DNA of 64,000 nucleotides, taken from the NCBI RefSeq assembly GCF_021245805.1, contig NZ_JAJJNF010000001.1, positions 62,001 to 126,000 on the forward strand, written 5' to 3'. How positions within the stretch are numbered: the first letter of the stretch is position 1; the number at the start of each line of letters is the position of its first letter. The position numbers were made by a program, and so were the translations under genes. Shown here piece after piece: positions 26,452-35,800 of this stretch. This DNA is from Mangrovimonas futianensis. Lineage in GTDB: Bacteria > Bacteroidota > Bacteroidia > Flavobacteriales > Flavobacteriaceae. Under the pieces are notes generated by a model that worked only from the letters and a program-made list of their open reading frames with translations, did not search any database and was not told the origin of the DNA.

Positions 26452-28719
26452 CTAGCGTTTTAGAGTAAAATGAGACCTGTAGAATCCAGGATTCCCTTGA
26501 TCATCTAAATATTCTACAGTAAACCAATAATCATCTGAAGGCATTTGCTGACCCTCATAGGTTCCATCCCACCTGTAATCACGTGGACTTAAAACGGCCA
26601 GTTGTTTTCCAAAGCGATTGAATATTCTTAAAGTATAATCACAACTTTGAGATTCTGCCTCTGGCCCCCAAAAGTCGTTTTCTCCATCTTGATTAGGAGT
26701 GAAAAATGATCTTAATTTGTAACATCCAAAACCATCCAAGCATCCCAATCTAACGGTCTCTATAACACCTACACAGCCGCTACTTACCTCAACCAAGGAT
26801 AATCCATCATAAATCCCAGAAGAGAGCCCTAGCAGCGTAAGGGTCCCGTCAGAGTCTGAGCTAAACACTTGGTATTCTCCGTCATCCTGGATGCCCCCAG
26901 AAAAATAAATCTGGTACTGTTCGTTTGGCAATAAGTCATTAATGATAATTTCACCATCTGTGGCAGCACAGTTTGAAGGGATAATAGGTTCAAAATCTAA
27001 AACCAGATCTTGTGATTCTATTTCAAAAGAACCCAATGTTTTGGAACATCCAGAACTCAACTCCAACACTTCCAGAGATCCATAGGTCCCTGCATCAAGT
27101 CCCATAATTGTAAGAATGCCATTGGAATTACTTTGCAAATTCAGCGCATATGGAGAACCGCCATGAGAATAACCCACTTCATAGGAAGCATTTGGCTGCA
27201 AGCCATACATGTAAAGGGCAGCATCTGACTCTCCACATCGTGATGCGGGTGCCACGTCCAACTCGATCTCCAATTCAGGTGCAGAAATCAAAACATCTTC
27301 AAATTGGGCAAAACAGCTAGTTTCAACTTCCACCAGTGTAAAACTGGTATACAAACCTGCTGACAAACTTGTAAACTCCAATTGACCTTGGGAATTGGAC
27401 ATTTGAATAAACTCCCCCGTTTCACCATTACCATTCACATAGCTTAAAGAATACTCCATTTCTGAATTCAATTCTGAGAACATCAAAGCGCCATCAGTAG
27501 TATTGCAAGCCGTTGTTCCGCTTATATTCAAAACCGTTTCCATTTCGGGAGCAATGAGTTCAACTGGCTCGATAGTTCCGTGACAGTCATCATTACCTAT
27601 TTCTGAAATGGAAAAATTATCGTACAGACCAGTTCCCAGGCCGGTCATAATAAGCTGGCCAGTGTCCGTTGATTCAATAATGAGGTTTTGGGGAATTCCA
27701 TTAAGAGTATAGGCAATTTCAAAAGAAGTTAACGGATTTAAATCTAGACCCGTAATGGTGATCACTCCATTTGTAGCTAGACAACCCGAAGGCTCAGCAA
27801 AATACCTCGCCAAACTTAAAATAGGGCTAGGAATCTGGTAATACCCTAAATCATCAAAACAGCCTGTTTCAATATTTGTTATAGCAATGTCATAATAGTA
27901 TCCTGGCTCTAGATTATTAACCACCATGGCCTCTAATCCCGAAGTTGAAACTACTTCAGAAAAACTTTGATTATTTATGGAATAAGTAATCTCATAAACA
28001 GCCGGATTAGAATCAGAAACGGCAAAAGACATAACTGCGTCCTGACTGTCACAGCCCGAAGGAGGAATGATAGAAAAACCCGCATCAAAAAGATCTCCTT
28101 CAATTTCAATTGCATCAAACTCTACATGGCACCCGGTATTGATATCTTCAACCGTAAGATTAATATAAAACCCAGGCGCCAATCCAGAAACTGTTATTAA
28201 CCCAGAAAAATCTGAAGTAAGTGTAACATCTTGAAAACCCCCAAAAATATAAGTCACATCATAATCTGTAAAGGGCTCCAGACCAGAAATCTTAATATTA
28301 CCATTTGCAAAACACTCACTGGCATTTACTACAGCTGAAATAACTGCTGGTAGAGGTACGTGAGGGACCTCTACAGTGCCAAAGGATATTTGGTCACCTA
28401 AAACCAAGTTTGTTAACATCAAGTTTTGATAATCTCCTGACGGCAAATTATTAATGGTCAAAGTACCATTGGTATTGGTCGTCAAGGTTAATGTTTGTAA
28501 ACTACCGTTGTGATATTGAACCTCATATGCTGTATTGGAATCCAATTCAGTAATTATAATAGCCCCGTCCATAGAGGAGCATGAACTAGGAGTTATTACC
28601 TCCAGTTGAGGGTCCAAATTATTTTGAATAACGTTACCCCTAGCAACACTAAAAATATGAAACCAGACTAAGCTTAAAATAACTAGAAAGATCCTGATAT
28701 TTTGGAAAGATATTTTCAA
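26452..28719 (-). CDS. Surface protein with seven repeats and gliding-motility-associated C-terminal domain
   Basis: A 755-residue exported protein with a signal peptide (about residues 1-28). Seven repeats of roughly 90 residues follow, each with a Cys near the start (PSSC, PSGC, PSNC), a G.Y.V.Y stretch and a GL..G.Y end, resembling Ig-like modules; a second Cys (SSGC, TGC) could form a disulfide in each. The last 85 residues (FFTPNQDGENDFW, FNRFGKQL, WDGTYEGQQMPSDDYWF) are a type B sorting domain for type IX secretion. It is probably cell-surface or secreted; ligand unknown. Confidence 0.88.
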   Translation of the reverse strand: MKISFQNIRIFLVILSLVWFHIFSVARGNVIQNNLDPQLEVITPSSCSSMDGAIIITELDSNTAYEVQYHNGSLQTLTLTTNTNGTLTINNLPSGDYQNLMLTNLVLGDQISFGTVEVPHVPLPAVISAVVNASECFANGNIKISGLEPFTDYDVTYIFGGFQDVTLTSDFSGLITVSGLAPGFYINLTVEDINTGCHVEFDAIEIEGDLFDAGFSIIPPSGCDSQDAVMSFAVSDSNPAVYEITYSINNQSFSEVVSTSGLEAMVVNNLEPGYYYDIAITNIETGCFDDLGYYQIPSPILSLARYFAEPSGCLATNGVITITGLDLNPLTSFEIAYTLNGIPQNLIIESTDTGQLIMTGLGTGLYDNFSISEIGNDDCHGTIEPVELIAPEMETVLNISGTTACNTTDGALMFSELNSEMEYSLSYVNGNGETGEFIQMSNSQGQLEFTSLSAGLYTSFTLVEVETSCFAQFEDVLISAPELEIELDVAPASRCGESDAALYMYGLQPNASYEVGYSHGGSPYALNLQSNSNGILTIMGLDAGTYGSLEVLELSSGCSKTLGSFEIESQDLVLDFEPIIPSNCAATDGEIIINDLLPNEQYQIYFSGGIQDDGEYQVFSSDSDGTLTLLGLSSGIYDGLSLVEVSSGCVGVIETVRLGCLDGFGCYKLRSFFTPNQDGENDFWGPEAESQSCDYTLRIFNRFGKQLAVLSPRDYRWDGTYEGQQMPSDDYWFTVEYLDDQGNPGFYRSHFTLKR

Positions 28720-28848
28720 ACAGCAATTTTCTATAAATATAAATCAATCAAGCCTTTAAAAAAAATCCTACGTGAAAATTATGAATTACAAAAAAAGCCT
28801 ACATCTTCTTTAACAATTATAAATTATAACAACTTTATTTTGAAATTA

Positions 28849-28856
28849 TATATTTG
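28849..28856 (+). promoter_or_regulatory. Candidate -7 box of the methyltransferase-GT2 operon
   Basis: TATATTTG, exact consensus, 24 bases before the ATG at 28881. Its TTG is in frame with the gene and is a false longer start. Confidence 0.5.
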
Positions 28857-28880
28857 CACCATGTCATTTATTCCTACCAG

Positions 28881-29405
28881 ATGTACGAGAAAACATATCC
28901 AAACAAAAGATTTAAAAACACATTAGAATTCTTATACAAACATATTTCAAAGGATTCAAAGGTTTTAGATTTGGGGGTTTCAAATCCCTTTTCCGAAATC
29001 ATGAAAAAGGAAGGATTCCAGGTATCTAACACCAAAGGTGAAGATTTGGATTTAAATACCGAAGCCATTGAAAACTCTAATGCAGACGTGGTCACCGCTT
29101 TTGAAATCTTCGAACATTTACTCTCTCCTTTTACGGTTTTAAAGTCAATAAAAGCAGACAGATTAGTTGCAAGTATTCCTCTGAGACTTTGGTTTTCTCC
29201 TGCATACAGAAGCAAAACAGACTTGTGGGATAGGCACTACCATGAATTTGAAGACTGGCAATTTGATTGGTTATTAGAAAAAGCAGGTTGGAAAATTTTG
29301 GATCGACAAAAATGGACCAATCCAACAAAAAAACTGGGAATTAGGCCCATACTAAGATGGTTCACTCCTCGTTATTATATTGTTTATGCTGAAAAAATTC
29401 AATAA
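28881..29405 (+). CDS. Class I SAM-dependent methyltransferase
   Basis: A 174-residue protein with a SAM-binding motif I (SKVLDLGVSNPFSEIM) and a short methyltransferase core (NADVVTAFEIFEHLLSP). The ATG at 28881 is preferred over a TTG at 28854 that lies inside the promoter box. Substrate unknown. Its stop codon is directly followed by the start of a GT2 gene, so the two probably act in one glycan or polysaccharide-modifying step. Confidence 0.82.
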   Translation: MYEKTYPNKRFKNTLEFLYKHISKDSKVLDLGVSNPFSEIMKKEGFQVSNTKGEDLDLNTEAIENSNADVVTAFEIFEHLLSPFTVLKSIKADRLVASIPLRLWFSPAYRSKTDLWDRHYHEFEDWQFDWLLEKAGWKILDRQKWTNPTKKLGIRPILRWFTPRYYIVYAEKIQ

Positions 29406-30254
29406 TTGAACTTTTACATTGTTATACCTGCCCATAATGAAGCGGATTCCATAGGAGACACCTTAAATTCTCTAGTCCATCAAACTTTATTGCCAAAAAA
29501 AATTGTGGTAGTCAATGATCATTCTTCAGATGATACTCCAAACATTGTAGAAGAATTTTCAAAATCCCATAACTTCATAGAACTAGTAACCGTTACCTCT
29601 TCCAATGAACATTTACCTGGAACCAAAATCATCAACGCCTTTTATAAAGGATATGATACCTTAGATGAAGCATATGATGTTATTTGTAAATATGATGCTG
29701 ATTTGATCTTTCCATTGAACTACTTGGAATCATTAGCAAATCACTTCAAAGAATCACCTAAATTGGGAATGGCAGCCGGTGTTTGTTATATTGAAAATAA
29801 TGGTCAATGGGTCTTAGAAGATTTAACAGGAAAAGACCATATAAGAGGTGCGTTAAAAGCTTACAGAAAAGACTGTTTTTTGGAAATAGGCAAGCTAAAA
29901 AGAACCATGGGCTGGGATACCATTGATGAACTACTAGCTAAATTCTACGGCTGGAACTTCTTTGCAGATGACACACTTCATGTCAAACATTTGAAACCCA
30001 CCGGAGCTTCTTATAATAAAGCCGCCAAACATTTACAGGGTGAAGCAATGTACAAAATGAGGTACGGGCTAATACTCACCACCATTTCAGCTCTAAAATT
30101 AAGTGTTAAAAAGAAAAGTTTCAATTATTTTAGAGATTACATAGCTGGCTACCTTAAAGCCTTAAAAGAAAAACCTGAATTCACGGTCACCAGCGAAGAA
30201 GGTAAGTATATTAGAAATTACAGATGGAAGGGGATTCTTAAAAAATTATATTAA
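29406..30254 (+). CDS. Glycosyltransferase family 2
   Basis: A 282-residue GT-A fold glycosyltransferase: FYIVIPAHNEADSIGDTL start, VVNDHSSDDTP, and an acidic metal-binding segment (CKYDADLIFP). It has no transmembrane helix. The start codon is TTG immediately after the previous stop codon (TAATTG), supported by the family N-terminus. The sugar donor cannot be read. The stop overlaps by four bases the 3' end of the convergent nuclease gene. Confidence 0.88.
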   Translation: MNFYIVIPAHNEADSIGDTLNSLVHQTLLPKKIVVVNDHSSDDTPNIVEEFSKSHNFIELVTVTSSNEHLPGTKIINAFYKGYDTLDEAYDVICKYDADLIFPLNYLESLANHFKESPKLGMAAGVCYIENNGQWVLEDLTGKDHIRGALKAYRKDCFLEIGKLKRTMGWDTIDELLAKFYGWNFFADDTLHVKHLKPTGASYNKAAKHLQGEAMYKMRYGLILTTISALKLSVKKKSFNYFRDYIAGYLKALKEKPEFTVTSEEGKYIRNYRWKGILKKLY

Positions 30255-31060
30255 AATTTCCATCCCGATCCATCCCATTTGACTTCCATTTCTTCCTCTA
30301 ATCTATCTTCCATTTTTGGAAAAAAATCAATGCCAGTTAACTTCTCTATAGAATCGACAGATACAATATATGGCTTAATTTTTCTTTCCAAAGCCCGATT
30401 AGGCATCAAAAAAGCAATGGCTTTGGGCTTACCCTCATTATAATCCAGGATTATTTTATAAAAGTATTCTGGAACAGCCACCTTCTCTGACCCGATGGTT
30501 TCAAGGCCCGGTTTTAAAACACCGCCTGTGACCACATAAACCCCATGGTATGATTTAGCCCAATAACGCACCTTTTGCTCCAGACTATTCCAGATACCAG
30601 AATTAAATTCATGATTCTGTGGAGAAATATTACTAGTCAAAAAAGTTTCGTTGAATAAGTCCTCATCAAATTGCCTATCTGCCGCAGGACATAAATGTCC
30701 TCTATCGTAACCCGAGTTTTTATAATTTCTCCAACTAGCAGCACCTGTTGGTATGGCTTCATCGACTTCAAAGTAAGGCCGTTTTCGGTCCACATCAGAA
30801 AGTTGATCCTCCAAAAGCTCATAAGCAACCCATTCTGCTTGCTCATAGGCTTCACTATATGACAAGGAATAGCCTTGATGATGCACGATCACACCGGTTG
30901 TACTACTGGGCAAAAAAAAGAGATTGGTTCGATCACCAATCTCTCTTCCTTCTTTAACTATGCTTTCTTTTTCCTTTTGATTTAAAAAAGTTTCAAAGGA
31001 AAATATCCCAACCACAATAGCAATCGCAATTATGGTGTAGATTTGATTCTTTTTCATCAC
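30251..31060 (-). CDS. DNA/RNA non-specific endonuclease, membrane-anchored or exported
   Basis: A 269-residue nuclease of the NUC1/endonuclease G family, with the DRGHLCPAADR active-site motif (catalytic His) and an Asn in the SPQNHEFNSGIWNSLE Mg-binding helix. A hydrophobic N-terminus (residues 7-25, IYTIIAIAIVVGIFSFETFL) is a signal anchor or uncleaved signal, so it acts outside the cytosol, likely in nucleic acid scavenging. It overlaps valS by four bases (ATGA) and is translated from the same message. Confidence 0.9.
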   Translation of the reverse strand: MMKKNQIYTIIAIAIVVGIFSFETFLNQKEKESIVKEGREIGDRTNLFFLPSSTTGVIVHHQGYSLSYSEAYEQAEWVAYELLEDQLSDVDRKRPYFEVDEAIPTGAASWRNYKNSGYDRGHLCPAADRQFDEDLFNETFLTSNISPQNHEFNSGIWNSLEQKVRYWAKSYHGVYVVTGGVLKPGLETIGSEKVAVPEYFYKIILDYNEGKPKAIAFLMPNRALERKIKPYIVSVDSIEKLTGIDFFPKMEDRLEEEMEVKWDGSGWKF

Positions 31061-33690
31061 TTCAAAGAAGACAAGCTTGCTTTTAATGTATCTATTTTTG
31101 CCAAAGCATCCGCTTCCTTTTTTCGCTCAGCTGCAACAACCTGCTCTGGCGCATTATTTACAAAGCGCTCATTGGACAGCTTCTTTTGGACAGATTTCAA
31201 AAAGCCTTCGGTGTAATTCAACTCTTCCATTAATTTTTTCATCTCCTCTTCCACATCAATAGCACCCGACATAGGGATGAAATATTCATTGGATTTCACC
31301 CTAAAAGTAATAGCCCCATCAACAGCTTCGTTGGTATACTCAACACCTTCTAAGTTTCCTAATTTTTGAATGACACTATCAAAAGTAGGCTTAACCTCTT
31401 CATTATTTATTACCGAAAATGCCACAGCATCTTTAAAAGCAATGTTCTTATCTTTTCTAATCGTTCTTATACCCGAAATCACTTCTTGAGCCATTTCAAA
31501 TTCTGAAATTAAAGCTTGATCAAATGACTTTTGAGCGGGCCACTTAGCTACAATCAAAGCCTCTTCTGGTGTACGATCTGAGATAAATTGCCATATTTCC
31601 TCAGTAAGGAATGGCATAAACGGATGTAAAACTTTTAAATTGTCTTCAAAAATGGTAATAACACCTTGAAGGGTTTTAGCATCAATAGCTTCTCCGTATG
31701 CTGGTTTAATCATCTCTAACAACCAAGAGCAGAAATCATCCCAAATCAACTTATAGGTTGCCATCAAAGCATCACTTAATCTATATTTTGAAAAATGGTC
31801 TTCAATCTCTACAAGAGTTTGCTGAAATTTAGCTTCAAACCATTCCAAGGCTATTTTACTAGATTCAGGTTGTTCGATAGTTTCATCAACATCCCATCCT
31901 TTGATTAACCTAAAAGCATTCCAAATTTTATTTCCGAAACCTTTTCCTTGTTGACAAAGTGCTTCGTCAAACAACAAGTCATTTCCTGCTGCAGAACTTA
32001 ATAACAGTCCTACTCTGACACCATCTGCACCAAACTCTTCAATCAACTTCAAAGCATCTGGAGAATTACCCAAAGATTTGCTCATCTTTCGGCGCTGCTT
32101 GTCTCTAACCAGACCTGTCAAATACACATTTTCAAAAGGTCTTTCTCCCTTATACTCATACCCAGCAATAATCATTCTGGCTACCCAGAAAAACAAAATA
32201 TCTGGTCCTGTAACCAAATCGTTTGTTGGATAGTAATATTTGATTTCCTCATTTTCTGGATTTCTGATACCATCAAAAACACTCATGGGCCATAACCAAG
32301 AAGAAAACCAAGTATCCAAAGCATCAGAGTCTTGGGTTAAATCTGAAGTCTTAAGTAGGGCATTTCCTGTCTTTTCTTGAGCCAAGACAAGAGCATCCTC
32401 CATAGTTTCTGCAACGACAAAATCTTCCTTTCCATCACCATAGTAAAAAGCAGGAATTTGCTGCCCCCACAATAATTGTCGGGAGATGTTCCAGTCTCTG
32501 ATGTTCTCCATCCAATGGCGATAGGTATTTTCGAACTTTTTAGGAAATAATTTAACTTCCTCATCCTCTAAAACCGCCTTAATGGCTGGTTTCACCAAAT
32601 CTTCCATTTTCAAAAACCATTGATCTGATAATCTTGGTTCAATGACAGCTTTGGTTCTTTCTGAAGTTCCTACTTTATTGATGTGATTTTCGGTTTTTAC
32701 CAAAAATCCTTTTTCTTCCAATTCTTTGGCAATTTCCTTACGAGTAACAAAACGATCTTTCCCCTCATATTGCAATCCGTAGCTATTTAATGTGGCATCC
32801 GCATTAAATATATCAATCACTTCCAGGTTATGCTTCTCTCCCAGGTTCTTGTCATTTTCATCGTGTGCAGGTGTCACCTTCAAGCAACCCGTACCAAATT
32901 CTACATCCACATATTCATCCTCAATGATAGGAATGACTCGATTACAAAGTGGCACAATGGCCTTTTTGCCTCTTAGATGGGCATATCTTTCATCATTAGG
33001 ATTGATACAAATTGCCGTATCTCCTAAAATAGTCTCTGGTCTTGTGGTAGCAATAGTTACCGTCTCATCACTGCCTTCAATAGGATATGATAAGTAATAT
33101 AATAATCCTTGACGCTCCTCATAAATCACTTCTTCATCTGACAAGGTCGTTTTTGCCTCTGGATCCCAATTCACCATGCGGTACCCTCTGTAAATTAACC
33201 CTTTGTTATAAAGATCTACAAACACCTTAATTACAGATTCACTCATTTCAGGATCCATAGTGAATTTGGTCCTTTCCCAATCGCAAGAGCAACCCAATTT
33301 TTTAAGCTGTTCCAAAATAACCCCACCGTACTCATGAGTCCAATCCCAAGCATGCTTTAAAAACTCCTCTCGACTTAAATCGTTTTTATCAATTCCTTCC
33401 GATTTCAATTTAGCTACCACTTTAGCTTCAGTAGCTATGGATGCGTGGTCAGTTCCGGGCACCCAACAAGCATTTTTACCTTGTAAACGAGCTCTTCTAA
33501 TCAACACATCCTGTATGGTATTGTTCAACATATGTCCCATATGAAGAACTCCAGTCACATTTGGAGGTGGAATAACAATGGTATATGGTTCCCTATTATC
33601 AGGTTTAGAATGAAAGTAATTGTGTTTCATCCAGTAGTCATACCACTTACTTTCAACTTGGTTAGCATCATATTTTGATGGAATATTCAT
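31057..33690 (-). CDS. valS: Valyl-tRNA synthetase
   Basis: An 877-residue class I aminoacyl-tRNA synthetase. The HIGH signature appears as PPNVTGVLHMGHML, the KMSKS loop as RRKMSKSLGNSPD, and the editing domain (TTRPETILGDTA) is present. A C-terminal coiled coil (EELNYTEGFLKSVQKKLSN) completes the usual bacterial ValRS. The ATG at 33690 is preferred; a longer TTG frame at 33723 begins in the promoter box. It is followed, overlapping, by the nuclease gene, an accidental-looking pairing. Confidence 0.97.
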   Translation of the reverse strand: MNIPSKYDANQVESKWYDYWMKHNYFHSKPDNREPYTIVIPPPNVTGVLHMGHMLNNTIQDVLIRRARLQGKNACWVPGTDHASIATEAKVVAKLKSEGIDKNDLSREEFLKHAWDWTHEYGGVILEQLKKLGCSCDWERTKFTMDPEMSESVIKVFVDLYNKGLIYRGYRMVNWDPEAKTTLSDEEVIYEERQGLLYYLSYPIEGSDETVTIATTRPETILGDTAICINPNDERYAHLRGKKAIVPLCNRVIPIIEDEYVDVEFGTGCLKVTPAHDENDKNLGEKHNLEVIDIFNADATLNSYGLQYEGKDRFVTRKEIAKELEEKGFLVKTENHINKVGTSERTKAVIEPRLSDQWFLKMEDLVKPAIKAVLEDEEVKLFPKKFENTYRHWMENIRDWNISRQLLWGQQIPAFYYGDGKEDFVVAETMEDALVLAQEKTGNALLKTSDLTQDSDALDTWFSSWLWPMSVFDGIRNPENEEIKYYYPTNDLVTGPDILFFWVARMIIAGYEYKGERPFENVYLTGLVRDKQRRKMSKSLGNSPDALKLIEEFGADGVRVGLLLSSAAGNDLLFDEALCQQGKGFGNKIWNAFRLIKGWDVDETIEQPESSKIALEWFEAKFQQTLVEIEDHFSKYRLSDALMATYKLIWDDFCSWLLEMIKPAYGEAIDAKTLQGVITIFEDNLKVLHPFMPFLTEEIWQFISDRTPEEALIVAKWPAQKSFDQALISEFEMAQEVISGIRTIRKDKNIAFKDAVAFSVINNEEVKPTFDSVIQKLGNLEGVEYTNEAVDGAITFRVKSNEYFIPMSGAIDVEEEMKKLMEELNYTEGFLKSVQKKLSNERFVNNAPEQVVAAERKKEADALAKIDTLKASLSSLK

Positions 33691-33720
33691 ACTTTGGAAT
33701 AGTTTTTGGAATATATCCCG

Positions 33721-33728
33721 CAAAAGTA
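33721..33728 (-). promoter_or_regulatory. Candidate -7 box of valS
   Basis: Minus-strand TACTTTTG, exact consensus, 30 bases before the ATG. Confidence 0.5.
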
Positions 33729-33867
33729 CTTATATTTTGTTGTTTTTCGAAATAAGATTTAGGCCTTAAAATCAAGGATTTCCATTTTTTTTGGGCGCAT
33801 TACATCTAATTTTTTTGCGTTAGGCACAAAAAGTGAGTATGTTTACAATGAATTAAATAGAAATATT

Positions 33868-34293
33868 ATGAAAAATTTAATTACAATCTTGTTTGTTGGA
33901 TTATTGACCTTGAGCGTTTCAGCACAGGATAAGGTAGCTAAAATTGAATTTAAAACAGACGTTATTGACTACGGAACCATAGAAAAAGGCGCTGATGGTG
34001 TCAGAACATTTGAATTCACCAATACTGGAAATGCCCCACTGATTATAACTAATGTGAAGTCAAGCTGTGGTTGTACGGTACCTGAGAAACCAGACGGACC
34101 AATCATGCCAGGGGATACAGGAGAAATCAAAGTTAAGTATGACACAAAACGTGTGATGCCTATTAGAAAATCGATTACTGTAACTTCTAATGCTGAAACT
34201 CCTACTGTAGTTTTAAAAATCAAAGGAGAGGTCATTGACCCTAGTAAAAGTAGCGTTCTAGAAAAAAAACAGAAAAGCTTAATGGAAAAATAA
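33868..34293 (+). CDS. DUF1573 exported protein
   Basis: A 141-residue protein with a signal peptide (to VSAQ) and one Ig-like DUF1573 domain (FDYGTIEKG-like DYGTIEKGADGVRTFEF, then SCGCTVPEKPDGPI and GDTGEIKVKYDTK). The SCGC cysteines are typical of the family. The family is abundant in Bacteroidota and its function is unknown; its envelope location is inferred from the signal peptide. A bidirectional terminator separates it from the convergent aspartyl protease gene. Confidence 0.93.
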   Translation: MKNLITILFVGLLTLSVSAQDKVAKIEFKTDVIDYGTIEKGADGVRTFEFTNTGNAPLIITNVKSSCGCTVPEKPDGPIMPGDTGEIKVKYDTKRVMPIRKSITVTSNAETPTVVLKIKGEVIDPSKSSVLEKKQKSLMEK

Positions 34294-34316
34294 TTCCATA
34301 GGAAGTATCATTTAAT

Positions 34317-34340
34317 AAAGCCTTGAGAAATCAAGGCTTT
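34317..34340. terminator. Bidirectional terminator with GAAA loop
   Basis: Perfect 10-bp stem AAAGCCTTGA / TCAAGGCTTT around a GAAA tetraloop, followed by TATTTTTT on the plus strand. It sits between convergent genes and its last base is in the aspartyl protease stop codon. Confidence 0.9.
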
Positions 34341-35671
34341 TATTTTTTAAACGGGGATTCTAATTCAAATTTAAATTCCAAAACATCGCCATTCCTATCT
34401 ACTTCAAGCTCTATTTCCTTACCTACCTCTTCATAAAATTTTAACATCACCTCTTGTAGTGTATATTTTTCGCACGGTCTACCATTAACAGATAAAACTA
34501 CATCACCCAATTCAAGACCTGCCCTCTCTGCCGCAGATCCCGGTCTAATCTCAACAATTGAAAAAGCTGGTTTTAATGCCAATTTATAGCTGGGATTCAA
34601 AACTATTTTAGTTGAGGGCATATTATTATCTTCTCGATTAACTTGTTGCATTTCATAGTAAGCTTTTTCTTCTGTTATTAATCGAACTCCATCGTGCTCC
34701 AATTCAATCCCTGAATTATTATAGCTGAAAGGATCCTTAAAATGTCGGTTCTTTTTAAAACTAATTTTTGAATTGGGGTAATCGACCACCAAATTAAATC
34801 GTTTCAAAATGTTTCCTGCCAAACTGCCATCTCTGCCTTTAATTTTTTTGATATAGGCTATATCAGATGTGTCAGGAAAAGACACATTTGTATTCTTTAA
34901 TTCAAATTCTTTTAAGATAAACTTCTTTAACTTGGAACGTTTACCATGAACACTTCCGCTTAACCCATGCCCCAAGAAATCATTGAAATAAGATTGATTG
35001 TTTACAATCCTCTTATTTTCAAATAGCCAAAGTGCGTCACTCCCGCCTGTATCAACCAATAACTTCACAGGAATTTCCTCTTCCATTAAAACTACAGCTA
35101 CATCAACATAGGGTTTGTTCTTATGTAATTCCATTTCCAAGGACACACAACTTTTGCAGTGCCTATAACGAAATATTTTGGGATCTGTAATCCGAATAAA
35201 TCTTGAAGAATAATTGATTTCTACTATCAGGTCTTTAAAAAGGTCAAAGCCAATGATTCCATGCAAAGGAAAACCCAACCTTGGCGTAAAATTCAATGCC
35301 GAATCATAAATGATGTACAGATCTTGATTGACATTAATGGCATCTCCCAACTGCACTACATTTCCCTCTGACTTGATGGATTCCACAGCTTGACCCTCAC
35401 CCAAACCTCTAAGAAAAATGGTTGATGTTTTTTCTATTTGAAGGGAATCTGTCAGATTTAAGAAATTAAAAATAATAGGTTTGCTTACCCCAGTATCCAA
35501 AAGAAAAGACAATTCTACCCCATTCACTTTTATCGGTATGACTATTAAATTATTAACTAATTTAAAATGGATTTTATCCGATCCCTTTTTGTTTTGAATC
35601 ACATATCGTCCTTGAGCCAAACTGAATTGAAAGGAGCATGCCAAAATCAATGTCAAAACATACCGCATCAT
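34340..35671 (-). CDS. Exported retropepsin-like aspartyl protease with PDZ domain
   Basis: A 443-residue protein with a signal peptide (to FSLAQ). It has two retropepsin-type half-sites, LLDTGVSKP and LVDTGGSDALW, each with the catalytic DTG, so the two halves may form one active site within one chain. A PDZ domain follows (SIVEIRPGSAAERAGLELGD, about residues 365-430). It probably works in the periplasm; substrates are unknown. It is monocistronic and convergent with the DUF1573 gene. Confidence 0.9.
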   Translation of the reverse strand: MMRYVLTLILACSFQFSLAQGRYVIQNKKGSDKIHFKLVNNLIVIPIKVNGVELSFLLDTGVSKPIIFNFLNLTDSLQIEKTSTIFLRGLGEGQAVESIKSEGNVVQLGDAINVNQDLYIIYDSALNFTPRLGFPLHGIIGFDLFKDLIVEINYSSRFIRITDPKIFRYRHCKSCVSLEMELHKNKPYVDVAVVLMEEEIPVKLLVDTGGSDALWLFENKRIVNNQSYFNDFLGHGLSGSVHGKRSKLKKFILKEFELKNTNVSFPDTSDIAYIKKIKGRDGSLAGNILKRFNLVVDYPNSKISFKKNRHFKDPFSYNNSGIELEHDGVRLITEEKAYYEMQQVNREDNNMPSTKIVLNPSYKLALKPAFSIVEIRPGSAAERAGLELGDVVLSVNGRPCEKYTLQEVMLKFYEEVGKEIELEVDRNGDVLEFKFELESPFKK

Positions 35672-35800
35672 AAGCTATCAAGCGATTCTATTTCATTGAA
35701 TTTACAAATCTTTAGGAAACCTATAATTTTTTGCATTTATTTTTAAATAAAGTTTAAGATTATTTCGAAATTTGCACTCCAATAAAATTAAAAAAATACT

